DNA of 64,000 bases, taken from contig NZ_VSRL01000001.1 of NCBI RefSeq assembly GCF_012184385.1, forward strand, positions 1-64,000. Reading direction: 5' to 3'. The notes below the pieces were generated by a model, which saw nothing but the letters and a program-made list of their open reading frames with translations, did not search any database and was not told where the DNA came from. A program made the position numbers and the translations under genes. Source of the DNA: Lentzea indica (lineage in GTDB: Bacteria > Actinomycetota > Actinomycetes > Mycobacteriales > Pseudonocardiaceae). Below are positions 1 through 7,987 of this stretch, piece by piece (position 1 is the first letter of the stretch; each line of letters starts with the position of its first letter).

Positions 1-1
1 C

Positions 2-799
2 GCGCCCGCCGCTGCTCCGGCTGCCACCGCCCCTGCCGCCCGCACCGCCGCCCCGGCCGCGGTCGACAACTCGGGCAAGCGCGGCACCGTGCAGAAGCTC
101 CCGCGTCTGCGTCAGATCGTCGCGCAGCGCACGCGTGAGTCGCTGCAGATGTCGGCCCAGCTCACCCAGGTGTTCGAGGTCGACGTGACCAAGATCGCCC
201 GGCTGCGCAACCAGGCGAAGAAGGCGTTCGAGGCACGTGAGGGCGCGAAGCTCACGTTCCTGCCGTTCTTCGCCAAGGCCGCCATCGAGGCGCTCAAGGC
301 CCACCCGGTGCTCAACGCGTCGATCGACGAGGAGCGCAAGGAGGTCACCTACCACGGTGCCGAGCACCTCGGTCTGGCGATCGACACGGAGCGCGGCCTG
401 CTCAACGCCGTGATCCACAACGCAGGTGACCTGAACCTGTCGGGCATCGCCCACAAGATCGGTGACCTGGCGGCGCGCGCCCGTTCGAACAAGCTCACGC
501 CGGACGAGCTCACCGGTGGCACGTTCTCGCTGACGAACCTGGGCAGCAACGGCGCGCTCTTCGACACCCCGATCATCCAGCAGCCGCAGGTCGGCATCCT
601 GGGCGTCGGCGTGGTGAAGAAGCGTCCGGTCGTCATCACCGACGTGAACGGCGACGACACGATCGCGATCCGCTCGATGATGTACCTCGCGCTCACCTAC
701 GACCACCGCCTGGTCGACGGTGCGGACGCGGGCCGCTTCCTCACGACGGTCAAGAACCGTCTCGAGGAGGGCGCGTTCGAGGCCGACCTCGGCCTTTGA
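2..799 (+). CDS. sucB: 2-oxo acid dehydrogenase E2 acyltransferase, C-terminal part (5' end outside window)
   Basis: The frame is open from base 2, so the gene begins upstream of the window. The first 25 or so residues are an Ala/Pro-rich flexible linker, followed by the E2 catalytic domain. The catalytic signature [14 protein letters not shown] near the C-terminus carries the active-site His and the DG pair of the chloramphenicol acetyltransferase-like fold. The lipoyl domain(s) must lie upstream. In actinomycetes this gene (dihydrolipoamide succinyl/acyltransferase) commonly precedes the lipoate genes, and lipB follows at 2402. The substrate (2-oxoglutarate or pyruvate complex) cannot be settled from this fragment. 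A strong hairpin follows the stop. Confidence 0.9.
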   Translation, partial: APAAAPAATAPAARTAAPAAVDNSGKRGTVQKLPRLRQIVAQRTRESLQMSAQLTQVFEVDVTKIARLRNQAKKAFEAREGAKLTFLPFFAKAAIEALKAHPVLNASIDEERKEVTYHGAEHLGLAIDTERGLLNAVIHNAGDLNLSGIAHKIGDLAARARSNKLTPDELTGGTFSLTNLGSNGALFDTPIIQQPQVGILGVGVVKKRPVVITDVNGDDTIAIRSMMYLALTYDHRLVDGADAGRFLTTVKNRLEEGAFEADLGL

Positions 800-815
800 G
801 GCCCTGACCAGCGTT

Positions 816-858
816 GATATCCAATACATTGGGTATCGGTAGCTGACATATCGGATAC
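816..858. repeat. AT-rich dyad, copies of an iterated short motif
   Basis: GATATCCAAT and ATTGGGTATC (816-837) form an imperfect inverted repeat (9 of 10 paired). CATATCGGATAC lies about 10 bases on. The 12-mer GATATCCAATAC recurs exactly at 3691-3702, and close variants occur at 3616-3630 and 50507-50521. Function unknown. Confidence 0.55.
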
Positions 859-862
859 TGGT

Positions 863-897
863 CGAAGGCCACCCCGGTTCTGCCGGGGTGGCCTTCG
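863..897 (+). terminator. Hairpin terminator after the E2 gene
   Basis: A perfect 15-bp GC-rich stem (863-877 with 883-897) and a 5-base loop lie between the E2 stop and the next gene. There is no long T-tract, as is common in high-GC actinomycetes. Confidence 0.8.
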
Positions 898-965
898 GCA
901 CATCCGGGCTCCGGTATGCGATGTATTGCTGTGCAGGCGATGGCACAGTGGGGAACGATCTATCT

Positions 966-1856
966 ATGCGAGTTGTCATCGCGGGATCGTCGGGCCTGAT
1001 CGGAACGAGCCTGGTGGCGTCCATGCGCGCCGCCGGCCACGAGGTGCTGCGGCTGGTGCGCCGCAAAGCCGCCGCGCCCGACGAGCGCGGGTGGGATCCG
1101 TACGCCGGGCGCATCGACGAGGGAACGTTCGACGGCGTCGACGCCGTCATCAACCTGTGCGGTGCGGGCATCGGCGACAAGCGGTGGGACGACGCGCGCA
1201 AGCAGGTGCTGCACGACAGCCGGGTCGTGCCGGCCGAGGTGTTGTCGGCGGCGGTCGTCGAGCACGGCGTGCCGACCCTGGTGAACTCGTCGGGCGCCCA
1301 CTTCTACGGCGACACCGGCTCGCGGCTCGCGGACGAGGACGCGCCGGGCGGGCACACGTTCATGTCGCGGCTGACCCAGGACTGGGAAGCGGCGACGACC
1401 GTGGCGCAGGAGGGCGGCGTGCGCGTGGTGCTCATGCGCACCGCTGTCGTGATCTCGCCGTCGGGTGGCGTGTTCGGACGGTTGAAGCCGATGTTCCAGT
1501 TCTTCCTCGGTGGGAAGCTCGGGACCGGCGAGCAGTTCTTCCCGTGGGTGTCGCTGGACGACGTCGTGTCGGCCTATCGGTTCGTCGTCGAGCACGACGA
1601 CATCAGCGGGCCCGTGAACGTCGCCGGTCCGACGCCGGTGACGAACGCCGAGTTCACCAAGGCGGTCGGCACGGCGCTGCACCGGCCGACGCCGTGGGTC
1701 GTGCCCGCGTTCGCGTTGAAGACGTTGCTCGGCGGTGAGATGGCACAGGAGCTGCTGCTGAGCGGACCGGGGCTGACGCCGAAGGTTCTGGAGAGCCGCG
1801 GGTTCCACTTCATGCATCCGGCGCTGCCGGCCGCGCTGAGCACGGCGGTTGCATGA
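966..1856 (+). CDS. TIGR01777 family NAD-dependent epimerase (SDR superfamily)
   Basis: This 296-aa protein begins MRVVIAGSSGLIG, an extended-SDR Rossmann nucleotide-binding motif (GxxGxxG) at residues 6-12. INLCGAGIGDKRW and the NSSGAHFYGD region are typical of the TIGR01777/YfcH-like family. The upstream in-frame GTG at 888 lies inside the terminator stem, so ATG 966 is preferred. The stop overlaps the start of the PAP2 gene (ATGA). The family often sits near lipoate genes in actinobacteria, but its substrate is not known. Confidence 0.85.
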   Translation: MRVVIAGSSGLIGTSLVASMRAAGHEVLRLVRRKAAAPDERGWDPYAGRIDEGTFDGVDAVINLCGAGIGDKRWDDARKQVLHDSRVVPAEVLSAAVVEHGVPTLVNSSGAHFYGDTGSRLADEDAPGGHTFMSRLTQDWEAATTVAQEGGVRVVLMRTAVVISPSGGVFGRLKPMFQFFLGGKLGTGEQFFPWVSLDDVVSAYRFVVEHDDISGPVNVAGPTPVTNAEFTKAVGTALHRPTPWVVPAFALKTLLGGEMAQELLLSGPGLTPKVLESRGFHFMHPALPAALSTAVA

Positions 1857-2445
1857 CGCGTGTCACCGCCGCTGTTCTGATGATCTCCTGGATCTTGCTC
1901 GGCATGCCGGAGGTCACCGGGCTCGACGTGTGGGTGCACGACGGGTTGCCGCGGCCGGAGTGGCTGCGGGTGACGGCGTTCGTGGTGAGCCTGGTGCTCG
2001 GGCCGACGCTCGGGTGGGCGTTCGCGGCGGTGCTGTTCGTACTGGCCTGGCGGCGGCGCGATCTGTTGTTGTGGAAGGCGTTGGCGCTGCACGGGCTGTG
2101 CTGCGCGACGTGCTGGTGCGGTGGCTGTTCGACCGGGTGCGGCCCATCGAGTACCACCTGCCCAGCTACCCCAGCGGGCACACGGTGGCGGTCGCCTCGG
2201 TCGGGTTCACGATGGTCGTGCTCCTGCGGCATCGAATGTCTTGGGGCAGCGTGTTGTGGGCCGTGCTCGCGGTGCTCGTGGGCGGGTTCGCCAGGGTCGT
2301 GCTCGAGATGCACTGGGTCACCGATGTCATCGGCGCGGCGCTGGGTGTGACGGGCGTTGGTCTCGTGGCAGCACTCGCTCTGGGGTTGGTAACGTCGGGT
2401 CGTGAACTCGTGCCGCACCTCGTCAGACCCCGTCGTCGTCCGTGA
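1853..2445 (+). pseudogene. PAP2-family membrane phosphatase, frameshifted
   Basis: The gene starts at ATG 1853 (ATGA overlap with the previous gene). Hydrophobic segments with strong membrane character run in one frame to about 2098. The PAP2 signature then continues one frame lower: VRPIEYHLPSYPSGHT (phosphatase motifs 1 and 2, with PSGH), then HWVTDVIGAALG (motif 3) to the stop at 2443-2445. Restoring one base near CTG/TGCTGCGCGAC (2098-2102) joins both halves into a normal phosphatase of about 198 aa. The last 44 bases overlap lipB. It is either a recent pseudogene or a one-base sequence error. The expected role is dephosphorylation of a lipid phosphate or pyrophosphate. Confidence 0.75.
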
Positions 2446-3130
2446 GCTGGGGCTCATCGACTACATGGCGGCCTGGGACCTCCAGAAGGAGATCGCGGAC
2501 GAGCGCGCGAACCGCACCGGCCCCGACACGCTGCTGCTGCTGGAGCACCCGCCCGTCTACACCTGCGGCAGGCGCACGCTCGACGAGGAACGCCCCCGCG
2601 GCGGCGACACCCCGGTCCTCGACGTCGACCGCGGCGGCAAGATCACCTGGCACGGCCCCGGCCAGCTGGTCGGCTACCCGATCATCGGGCTGACCGAGCC
2701 GATGGACGTGGTGCAGTACGTCCGCCGCATCGAGCAGGGCCTGATCGACGTGTGCGACCGGCTCGGCGTGCACACCGGCCGGATCGAGGGCCGCAGCGGC
2801 GTGTGGATCCCCGCCGACGACCGAGGTCCGGAGCGCAAGGTCGCCGCCATCGGCATCCGCGTGCAGCGCGGCGTGACGATGCACGGCTTCGAGATCAACT
2901 GCAACGCCAGCCTCGACGCGTTCGGCGACATCATCCCGTGTGGCATCAAGGACGCGGGCGTCGCGTCGCTCTCGCATGAGCTGGACCGCGACGTCACCGT
3001 GGCCGAGGTGCTGCCGATGGCCCGTGACGCTGTGCTCGCGGCACTGGAGGGAACGCTCCCCCTGACGGACCGCACTTTGACCCGCACTGGCCCCGTCGCG
3101 CCCGGTATCACCTTCGCTAGCATTCCGTAG
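2402..3130 (+). CDS. lipB: Octanoyl-[ACP]:protein N-octanoyltransferase
   Basis: LipB moves octanoate from octanoyl-ACP to lipoyl domains; LipA then inserts sulfur. The 242-aa protein shows the family motifs: [14 protein letters not shown] near residues 42-55, [16 protein letters not shown], the catalytic Lys in [10 protein letters not shown] and the catalytic Cys in [14 protein letters not shown]. The GTG at 2402 starts inside the end of the PAP2 gene, which suggests coupling. The usual partner lipA is not next to it but at 54713, with the biosynthetic cluster between them. Confidence 0.95.
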   Translation: MNSCRTSSDPVVVRELGLIDYMAAWDLQKEIADERANRTGPDTLLLLEHPPVYTCGRRTLDEERPRGGDTPVLDVDRGGKITWHGPGQLVGYPIIGLTEPMDVVQYVRRIEQGLIDVCDRLGVHTGRIEGRSGVWIPADDRGPERKVAAIGIRVQRGVTMHGFEINCNASLDAFGDIIPCGIKDAGVASLSHELDRDVTVAEVLPMARDAVLAALEGTLPLTDRTLTRTGPVAPGITFASIP

Positions 3131-3185
3131 CCCTGCGGCGGGGAACTGTAGGTTTCCTCGGGGGGATTCCGGAGGAGGGTGCGTC

Positions 3186-3692
3186 GTGAGGTTGTCCCGA
3201 CGCCAGTTGTTCACGGCTGCCGGTGTCACGGCACTTGCGTCATCCGGGGGTGTTTTCGCGAACGGGCCGGTGGCAGTGGCGCAGACCGGGCCCGCGCGCA
3301 CGTGGTCCGGTGAAATCCAGGCTGGCGACTGGGAGCGCTACTACCTCGGGCTCGACGGCGGGGCGCACCAGAAGGCGCTCAGCGCGTTGGGCATCGCCTG
3401 TCGCGACGGCGTCCGCGCCGACGAGCAGTACCTGATGGTGCCGGTCGAGTCCGTTCGGCGGGCCGCGCTCGAGTTCGGGGATCACGCGGCCGCCGATGTG
3501 TTGCGCGACCGCTTTCAGCTCGACGCGCCGTCGATGCTCGGGCGTGGGCTGAAGCTGGTGCTCGGGCAGGACGGGCTCGAGGCCCGCTACCTCGACGATC
3601 CCGCGTTGCAGCTGCGATATATCGGATATCGGCGGCGCTTCGCGAAGTACGTCATGCCGATGCCGGCGACGGTTCGCAAAGCACTCGCCTGA
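3186..3692 (+). CDS. Exported protein with twin-arginine signal, function unknown
   Basis: The 168-aa protein starts at GTG 3186 after a GGAGGAGGG-type ribosome site. The N-terminus MRLSRRQLFTAAGVTALASS has the SRRQLF twin-arginine motif followed by a hydrophobic stretch, so it is probably folded before Tat export. I recognise no catalytic motif in the mature part, and there is no obvious lipobox Cys. An AT-rich copy of the iterated motif encodes residues about 144-149. It lies between lipB and the first cluster genes and may belong to either neighbourhood. Confidence 0.7.
   Translation: MRLSRRQLFTAAGVTALASSGGVFANGPVAVAQTGPARTWSGEIQAGDWERYYLGLDGGAHQKALSALGIACRDGVRADEQYLMVPVESVRRAALEFGDHAAADVLRDRFQLDAPSMLGRGLKLVLGQDGLEARYLDDPALQLRYIGYRRRFAKYVMPMPATVRKALA
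3616..3630. repeat. Iterated motif GATATATCGGATATC inside a CDS
   Basis: This 15-mer differs at one base from the copy at 50507-50521. It is very AT-rich for this genome and forces rare codons (TAT ATC GGA TAT) into the Tat-protein gene. Confidence 0.5.
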
Positions 3693-3713
3693 TATCCAAT
3701 ACCCCGTATATCA
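3690..3713. repeat. AT-rich dyad between convergent genes
   Basis: TGATAT at 3690 pairs with ATATCA at 3708-3713, and the sequence contains GATATCCAATAC (3691-3702), identical to 816-827. It overlaps both convergent stop codons. It could be a weak bidirectional terminator or a copy of the iterated motif. Confidence 0.5.
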
Positions 3714-4643
3714 GCCCAGTTGGGGTGCCACGTCCGCGGCGATCTCGGTGATGTGGTCGAGGTCGGCCAGGTCCAGCATCTGCAGGTAGACGCGCTGGAC
3801 ACCGGTCGCCTCGCGCCACGTGCCGATGCGGTCGACGATCTCGGCCGGGGTGCCGCAGAGGCCGTTCTGCTTGAGCTCGTCGACCTCCCTGCCGAGCACG
3901 GCGGCGCGGCGGGCGACGTCGGCGTCGGTGCGGCCGACGCACGCGATGAGGGCGACCGAGCGGATGATCTCCTGAGGGTCGCGGTCCATCTCGGCGCACG
4001 CGGCGTCGACGCGGGCGAACTGCTCGACCGCGGCGTCGATGCCGACGAACGGCAGGTTGAACTCGGTGGCGTAGCTCGCGGCCAGCGCCGGGGTCCGGCG
4101 AGCGCCCATGCCACCGATCAGCACCGGGACGCGCTCCTGCGCGGGCTTGGGCAGCGCCGGCGAGTCGGTGAGCGTGTAGTGCTTGCCCTCGAAGGAGAAG
4201 GTGCCGCCGACCGGGGTCTCCCACAGGCCGGTGATGATCGCGAGCTGCTCCTCGTAGCGCTCGAACCGGGCACCCAGCGACGGGAACGGGATGCCGTAGG
4301 CCGTGTGCTCGGCGTCGTACCAGCCCGCGCCGATGCCGAACTCCACGCGGCCACCGGACATCTGGTCGACCTGGGCGACGCTGATGGCGAGCGGGCCGGG
4401 GTAGCGGAACGTCGCCGCGGTCATCAGCGTGCCCAGCCGGATCGTCGTCGTGTCGCGGGCGAGGCCGGCGAACGTGATCCACGGGTCCGTCGGGCCGGGC
4501 AGGCCGTCGACCGAGCCCATCTTGAGATAGTGGTCGGAGCGGAAGAAGGCGCCGTACCCGGCGTCCTCCGCCGTCCTGGCCACCCGGAGCAGGTCGTCGT
4601 AGCTCGCCCCCTGCTGGGGCTCTGTGAAGATTCGCAGTTCCAC
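3711..4643 (-). CDS. LLM-class F420-dependent oxidoreductase (luciferase-like TIM barrel)
   Basis: Luciferase-like monooxygenase family protein of 310 aa. It begins VELRIFTEPQQG at GTG 4643, and the longer upstream open frame has no family similarity. FFRSDHYLKM, the IRLGTLMTA strand and GRVEFGIGAGWYDAEH are characteristic of F420-dependent LLM enzymes, which use reduced F420 or flavin for hydride transfer or oxygenation. It lies downstream of the CoA-transferase gene with a short gap and the same direction, so it is probably co-transcribed with the ABM monooxygenase gene. A tailoring redox role in the cluster is plausible but unproven. Confidence 0.85.
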   Translation of the reverse strand: MELRIFTEPQQGASYDDLLRVARTAEDAGYGAFFRSDHYLKMGSVDGLPGPTDPWITFAGLARDTTTIRLGTLMTAATFRYPGPLAISVAQVDQMSGGRVEFGIGAGWYDAEHTAYGIPFPSLGARFERYEEQLAIITGLWETPVGGTFSFEGKHYTLTDSPALPKPAQERVPVLIGGMGARRTPALAASYATEFNLPFVGIDAAVEQFARVDAACAEMDRDPQEIIRSVALIACVGRTDADVARRAAVLGREVDELKQNGLCGTPAEIVDRIGTWREATGVQRVYLQMLDLADLDHITEIAADVAPQLG

Positions 4644-4654
4644 GAAAGCTGAAT

Positions 4655-5650
4655 CTAGTCTGCGGAAAAACGTGGCGCCGGTGCGGCCGCACCGTCGGAG
4701 GTGAACACTCCGCGCGCCACCAGATGCGGGTGCGAAGCCGCCTCGTCCAAAGACAGCACCGGGGTCACGCAGGCGTCCGTGGCCGCGAACACCTCCGACC
4801 ACTCGTCGCGGGTCCGGGTCAGGAACGCCTCGGCGAACGTCTTACGCAGCAACGGCCAGGCCTCACGGTCCATCTGCGCGGGAAGATCGTCAGCAGACAG
4901 ACCCAGGCCGGACACGAGCAGGGCGTAGAACTGCGGTTCCAACGAGCCGACCGCGACGGAACGGCCGTCCGCGCATTCGTACAACGAGTAGAACGGGCAC
5001 CCGCCGTCCAGCAGGTTCGAGTCCGGCGAGTCCTCCCACACCGACTGCGACTTCATCGACCAGATCATCTGCGCCAGCGACGCCACACCGTCGACGATCG
5101 CCGCGTCGACGACCTGGCCGCGGCCGGTGCGCTGCCGTTCCCACAACGCCGCCAGCACGCCCAGCACCAGGTAGAGCGAGCCGCCACCGAAGTCGCCGAC
5201 CAGGTTCAGCGGTGGCTTGCCGATCGCGTGCAGAACACCGGTCAACGACAGGTAGTTGATGTCGTGACCGGCGCGCTGAGCCAGCGGACCGTCCTGGCCC
5301 CAGCCGGTCATCCGCGCGTAGATGAGACCCGGATTGACCGCAAGGCAGTCGGACGGACCCAGGCCGACCCTTTCCAGCACGCCGGGCCGGAAGCCCTCGA
5401 TCACCACGTCGGCAGAGGAGATCAGCGACAGGACCGAGGCACGGCCGTTGGCGGACTTCAGGTCCGCGGACACCGAACGCCTGCCGCGCAACAGGAAGTC
5501 GCGGGAGGCGTCCGGCACCACGGACAGGCCACCGGACGGACGCTCGACGCGCACGACCTCCGCGCCGAGGTCCGCGAGCAGCATCGCGCCGTGCGGACCG
5601 GGCCCGATGCCGCCGAACTCGACGACCTTCAGGCCCTGCAACGGATTCAT
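4655..5650 (-). CDS. CaiB/BaiF CoA-transferase family (alpha-methylacyl-CoA racemase-like)
   Basis: The 331-aa protein starts [19 protein letters not shown]. The N-terminal [10 protein letters not shown] motif and the [20 protein letters not shown] segment match the racemase branch of family III CoA-transferases; in alpha-methylacyl-CoA racemase the His and Asp of the GHD region act as acid and base. Its ATG overlaps by one base the stop of the upstream monooxygenase gene. In the cluster it might epimerise or activate a branched acyl-CoA starter such as 2-methylbutyryl-CoA; that is inference. It could instead be general lipid metabolism. Confidence 0.8.
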   Translation of the reverse strand: MNPLQGLKVVEFGGIGPGPHGAMLLADLGAEVVRVERPSGGLSVVPDASRDFLLRGRRSVSADLKSANGRASVLSLISSADVVIEGFRPGVLERVGLGPSDCLAVNPGLIYARMTGWGQDGPLAQRAGHDINYLSLTGVLHAIGKPPLNLVGDFGGGSLYLVLGVLAALWERQRTGRGQVVDAAIVDGVASLAQMIWSMKSQSVWEDSPDSNLLDGGCPFYSLYECADGRSVAVGSLEPQFYALLVSGLGLSADDLPAQMDREAWPLLRKTFAEAFLTRTRDEWSEVFAATDACVTPVLSLDEAASHPHLVARGVFTSDGAAAPAPRFSAD

Positions 5651-5952
5651 CAGGCCGAGCCGGGAGATTCGAACGACAGGCGCGGGGCGAAGATCGCGCC
5701 CTGCGACTCGGCCAGGCCGCGCATCGCCTTGGCGTGGTTGCCGAAGTCCGGGTGCGCCAGCGCCGCGCGCAGAGCGTCAGCGCTCTCCCACAACGCGATG
5801 TTCACGTACGAGGCCGGGTCGTCCAGCTGGCGCGAGAGCGTGTACCTGATTAGACCCGGCTGCTCCCGCAGGAACGCCGCCGTCTCGTCGAAGGCCTTCT
5901 CGAACTCCTCTGGCTCACCGGTGAGCATGAAGCGGTTGACGAAGGTGATCAT
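5650..5952 (-). CDS. Antibiotic biosynthesis monooxygenase (ABM) domain protein
   Basis: This 100-aa single ABM domain starts [13 protein letters not shown] at 5952. The 21 residues upstream in the open frame are not family-like. Members are small ferredoxin-like alpha/beta barrels; the ActVA-ORF6 type oxidises aromatic polyketides to quinones without a cofactor, while others have unrelated roles. The Trp and His pattern ([18 protein letters not shown]) is typical. It heads a minus-strand operon with the CoA-transferase and LLM genes. Its divergent neighbour is the cyclase at 6063. Confidence 0.8.
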   Translation of the reverse strand: MITFVNRFMLTGEPEEFEKAFDETAAFLREQPGLIRYTLSRQLDDPASYVNIALWESADALRAALAHPDFGNHAKAMRGLAESQGAIFAPRLSFESPGSA

Positions 5953-6062
5953 CGATGGCTCCCTGTCGGAAACGGTGTCGGCTGCACCACTTTGCTTGTG
6001 GGACAAACCATGCACACCGCGTCTTGAGACGTGCTCAAGGAACGCCCGCCAAGCTCGGAAGC

Positions 6063-6839
6063 ATGCGCATCATCGATCTGTCTTCCCACATTGACGCATC
6101 CGCGTACGAAGCGGACCCGGTGACGCACGAGGTGCTCACGGCCGCCCAGGGTGCCCAGCACATGGCCGAGCAGCTCCAGGCGCGGCTGGGCATCGAGTTC
6201 GACGTGTCCGTGCTGCGGGACTCGGAGTTCCTCACGCTGGACCGGATCAGCCTGACCTCCCACACCGGCACCCACGTCGACGCGCCGTCCCACTACGGCT
6301 CGAAGACCACGTACGGCAACGGAATCCCGCGCCACATCGACGAGATGCCGCTGGAGTGGTTCCACAACCCCGGCGTGAAGCTCGACGTCCGCGGCCACGG
6401 CACCGGCGCCATCGGCCCCGAGGTGCTGGAGAAGGAGTTCGCCCGCATCGGCTACACGCCGAAGCCGATGGACATCGTCATCCTCGACACCGGCGCCGCG
6501 GAGCACGCGGGCACGCAGACCTACTTCACCGACTACACCGGACTCGACGGCCCCGCCACGAACCTGTTGCTGGACCTGGGGGTCAAGGTGATCGCCACCG
6601 ACGCGTTCAGTCTCGACGCGCCGTTCCCGGACATCGTCAAGCGCTACCTCGCGACCAAGGACGAGAGCGTGCTGTGGCCAGCGCACTTCGCCGGCCGCGA
6701 CCGCGAGTACTGCCAGATCGAACGCCTCTCGAACCTGGAGGCGTTGCCGGACTTCGGATTCACCGTCGTCGCGTTCCCGGTCAAGATCAAGGGCGCCGGA
6801 GCGGGCTGGACCAGGGCCGTCGCGCTGCTCGACGACTAG
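6063..6839 (+). CDS. Cyclase family protein (kynurenine-formamidase-like fold)
   Basis: A 258-aa PF04199-type protein starting MRIIDLSSHID at ATG 6063. The metal-binding signature HTGTHVDAPSHYG (around residue 74) is clear, as is a C-terminal WPAHFAGRDREY segment. These metal-dependent hydrolases include kynurenine formamidase and several aromatic-polyketide cyclases. Its place beside the minimal PKS and ABM monooxygenase genes makes ring closure or a related step likely. An upstream in-frame ATG at 5955 overlaps the ABM start region and is less likely. Confidence 0.8.
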   Translation: MRIIDLSSHIDASAYEADPVTHEVLTAAQGAQHMAEQLQARLGIEFDVSVLRDSEFLTLDRISLTSHTGTHVDAPSHYGSKTTYGNGIPRHIDEMPLEWFHNPGVKLDVRGHGTGAIGPEVLEKEFARIGYTPKPMDIVILDTGAAEHAGTQTYFTDYTGLDGPATNLLLDLGVKVIATDAFSLDAPFPDIVKRYLATKDESVLWPAHFAGRDREYCQIERLSNLEALPDFGFTVVAFPVKIKGAGAGWTRAVALLDD

Positions 6840-6872
6840 CTCTCAAGTGAGAGCTGAATCACCGTACCTACC

Positions 6873-6944
6873 GTGAAAGGTATGGACAACAACGAAATAC
6901 CGCCGCCGGAGAACGAAGACCACATCGTCCGCGGCATCGACTAG
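6873..6944 (+). CDS. Possible 20-23-aa peptide gene
   Basis: A short open frame follows the cyclase gene. ATG 6882 gives MDNNEIPPPENEDHIVRGID; an in-frame GTG at 6873 would add three residues. The only ribosome-site-like string, GAAAGG, lies one base before the ATG, which is too close, so translation is uncertain. The peptide is acidic, has three consecutive prolines and no Cys. The strong terminator follows within about 10 bases, which suits a real transcript end. No function assigned. Confidence 0.3.
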   Translation: MKGMDNNEIPPPENEDHIVRGID

Positions 6945-6954
6945 ATGCCCGCCA

Positions 6955-6995
6955 AAGGGCCGCCCTTCCCCGAACCGGGAGAGGGCGGCCCTTTT
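6955..6995. terminator. Bidirectional intrinsic terminator
   Basis: A 12-bp GC-rich stem (6955-6966 with 6982-6993) is flanked by AAA on the left and TTTT on the right. It lies between the convergent cyclase-side transcript and the acyltransferase gene ending at 7003. Confidence 0.85.
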
Positions 6996-7002
6996 ATACG
7001 TC

Positions 7003-7920
7003 TCACACCAGACGAGCCTTGGCGGACTCAACGGAGTCCGAGGCGTCCAGCAACGGCAACACCTGAGAGGCACCGGACCGCACGGCCTTGGTGCGGCGAG
7101 CGAAGGACGTCAGCGTCTGGCCGGGTCCCGCCTCCACCAGCAGGACGTCGTACATCGCCACCAGTTCGTTCAACGCCGGTCCGAAGTAGACGGCGTCGGT
7201 CAGCTGACGCGTCCAGAACCGCGGCGACAAAGCGTCCTCGGACGTCATCAGCTTGCCCGTGTAACCCGAGTACACCGGCATCTGAGGCGCGCGAGGCGAA
7301 GCGCTCCAGGAAGCCAGTGCTTCGTCCACGGCAGGCTGCATCGCCGGGCTGTGGAACGGCGTCGAGGCGGGCACCGTCACGACGATGTACTCGTCCGCCT
7401 CCAACCGCGCACGCACACGAGCCAGCGGCTCGTCCGATCCGGCCAGCATCGTCTGCCGAGCCGAGTTCACCGCGGCGATGGCGACATCGCCTTCCAGATA
7501 CGGCACCAGGTCCGCCTCGGAGGCCGCCACCGCCAGCATCCCGCCGGACGGAATCGGCACCGCCGACAACACCCGGTCCCGCACCAGGGAAACCGCCTCG
7601 TCCAAAGCGAAAACGCCGGCCAGCGTGGCAGCGACGACCTCACCGGCGGAGTGCCCGATCAACGCGACGGGCTTGACACCCCACGACAAAACGGTGCGCC
7701 CCAACGCGTAGTCGACCGCGAACAACAACGGCTGGGCGCGCGACACGTGGTCGATGTCAGCGCCGGCCAGCCAGACCTCGCAGGCGACCGCGCCGACCTC
7801 GCCGAACAGCTCGAACACCTCGTCGATCACAGAGGTGAACACGGCGTCCGTGCCGTACAGGGACGCCGCCATCCGCGGGTACTGCGACCCCTGCCCGGGA
7901 AACATCAGTGCTACATCCAC
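7003..7920 (-). CDS. Acyltransferase (malonyl-CoA:ACP type) of the polyketide cluster
   Basis: This 305-aa stand-alone AT has FPGQGSQYPRM at the N-terminus, nucleophile Ser91 in GHSAGE, and the catalytic His near residue 190 in STPFHS. It loads an extender or starter acyl group on an ACP. Most type II clusters borrow FabD, but those using a non-acetate starter may carry an AT beside a KSIII (the daunorubicin DpsC/DpsD pair is the known precedent). A KSIII of that kind is at 20599, so a starter-unit role is a fair inference. It is the last gene of the minimal-PKS operon, separated from KS-beta by a hairpin. Confidence 0.9.
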   Translation of the reverse strand: MDVALMFPGQGSQYPRMAASLYGTDAVFTSVIDEVFELFGEVGAVACEVWLAGADIDHVSRAQPLLFAVDYALGRTVLSWGVKPVALIGHSAGEVVAATLAGVFALDEAVSLVRDRVLSAVPIPSGGMLAVAASEADLVPYLEGDVAIAAVNSARQTMLAGSDEPLARVRARLEADEYIVVTVPASTPFHSPAMQPAVDEALASWSASPRAPQMPVYSGYTGKLMTSEDALSPRFWTRQLTDAVYFGPALNELVAMYDVLLVEAGPGQTLTSFARRTKAVRSGASQVLPLLDASDSVESAKARLV

Positions 7921-7938
7921 AAGAAGCCTCCAGAAAAA

Positions 7939-7976
7939 GCTCAGGGGCCGCGAGGGAAATCTCGCGACCCCTGAGC
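7939..7976 (-). terminator. Hairpin between KS-beta and AT genes
   Basis: A long stem (GCTCAGGGG...CCCCTGAGC with an inner CGCGAG/CTCGCG arm) is followed on the minus strand by a T-rich tract. It may terminate or attenuate transcription from the KS genes into the AT gene. Confidence 0.7.
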
Positions 7977-7987
7977 AACGGGTGACA

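Noticed and set aside
4724..6094. Long plus-strand frame (456 codons) opposite the CoA-transferase and monooxygenase genes
   Set aside because: Antisense shadow of high-GC coding sequence; the minus-strand products match clear families.
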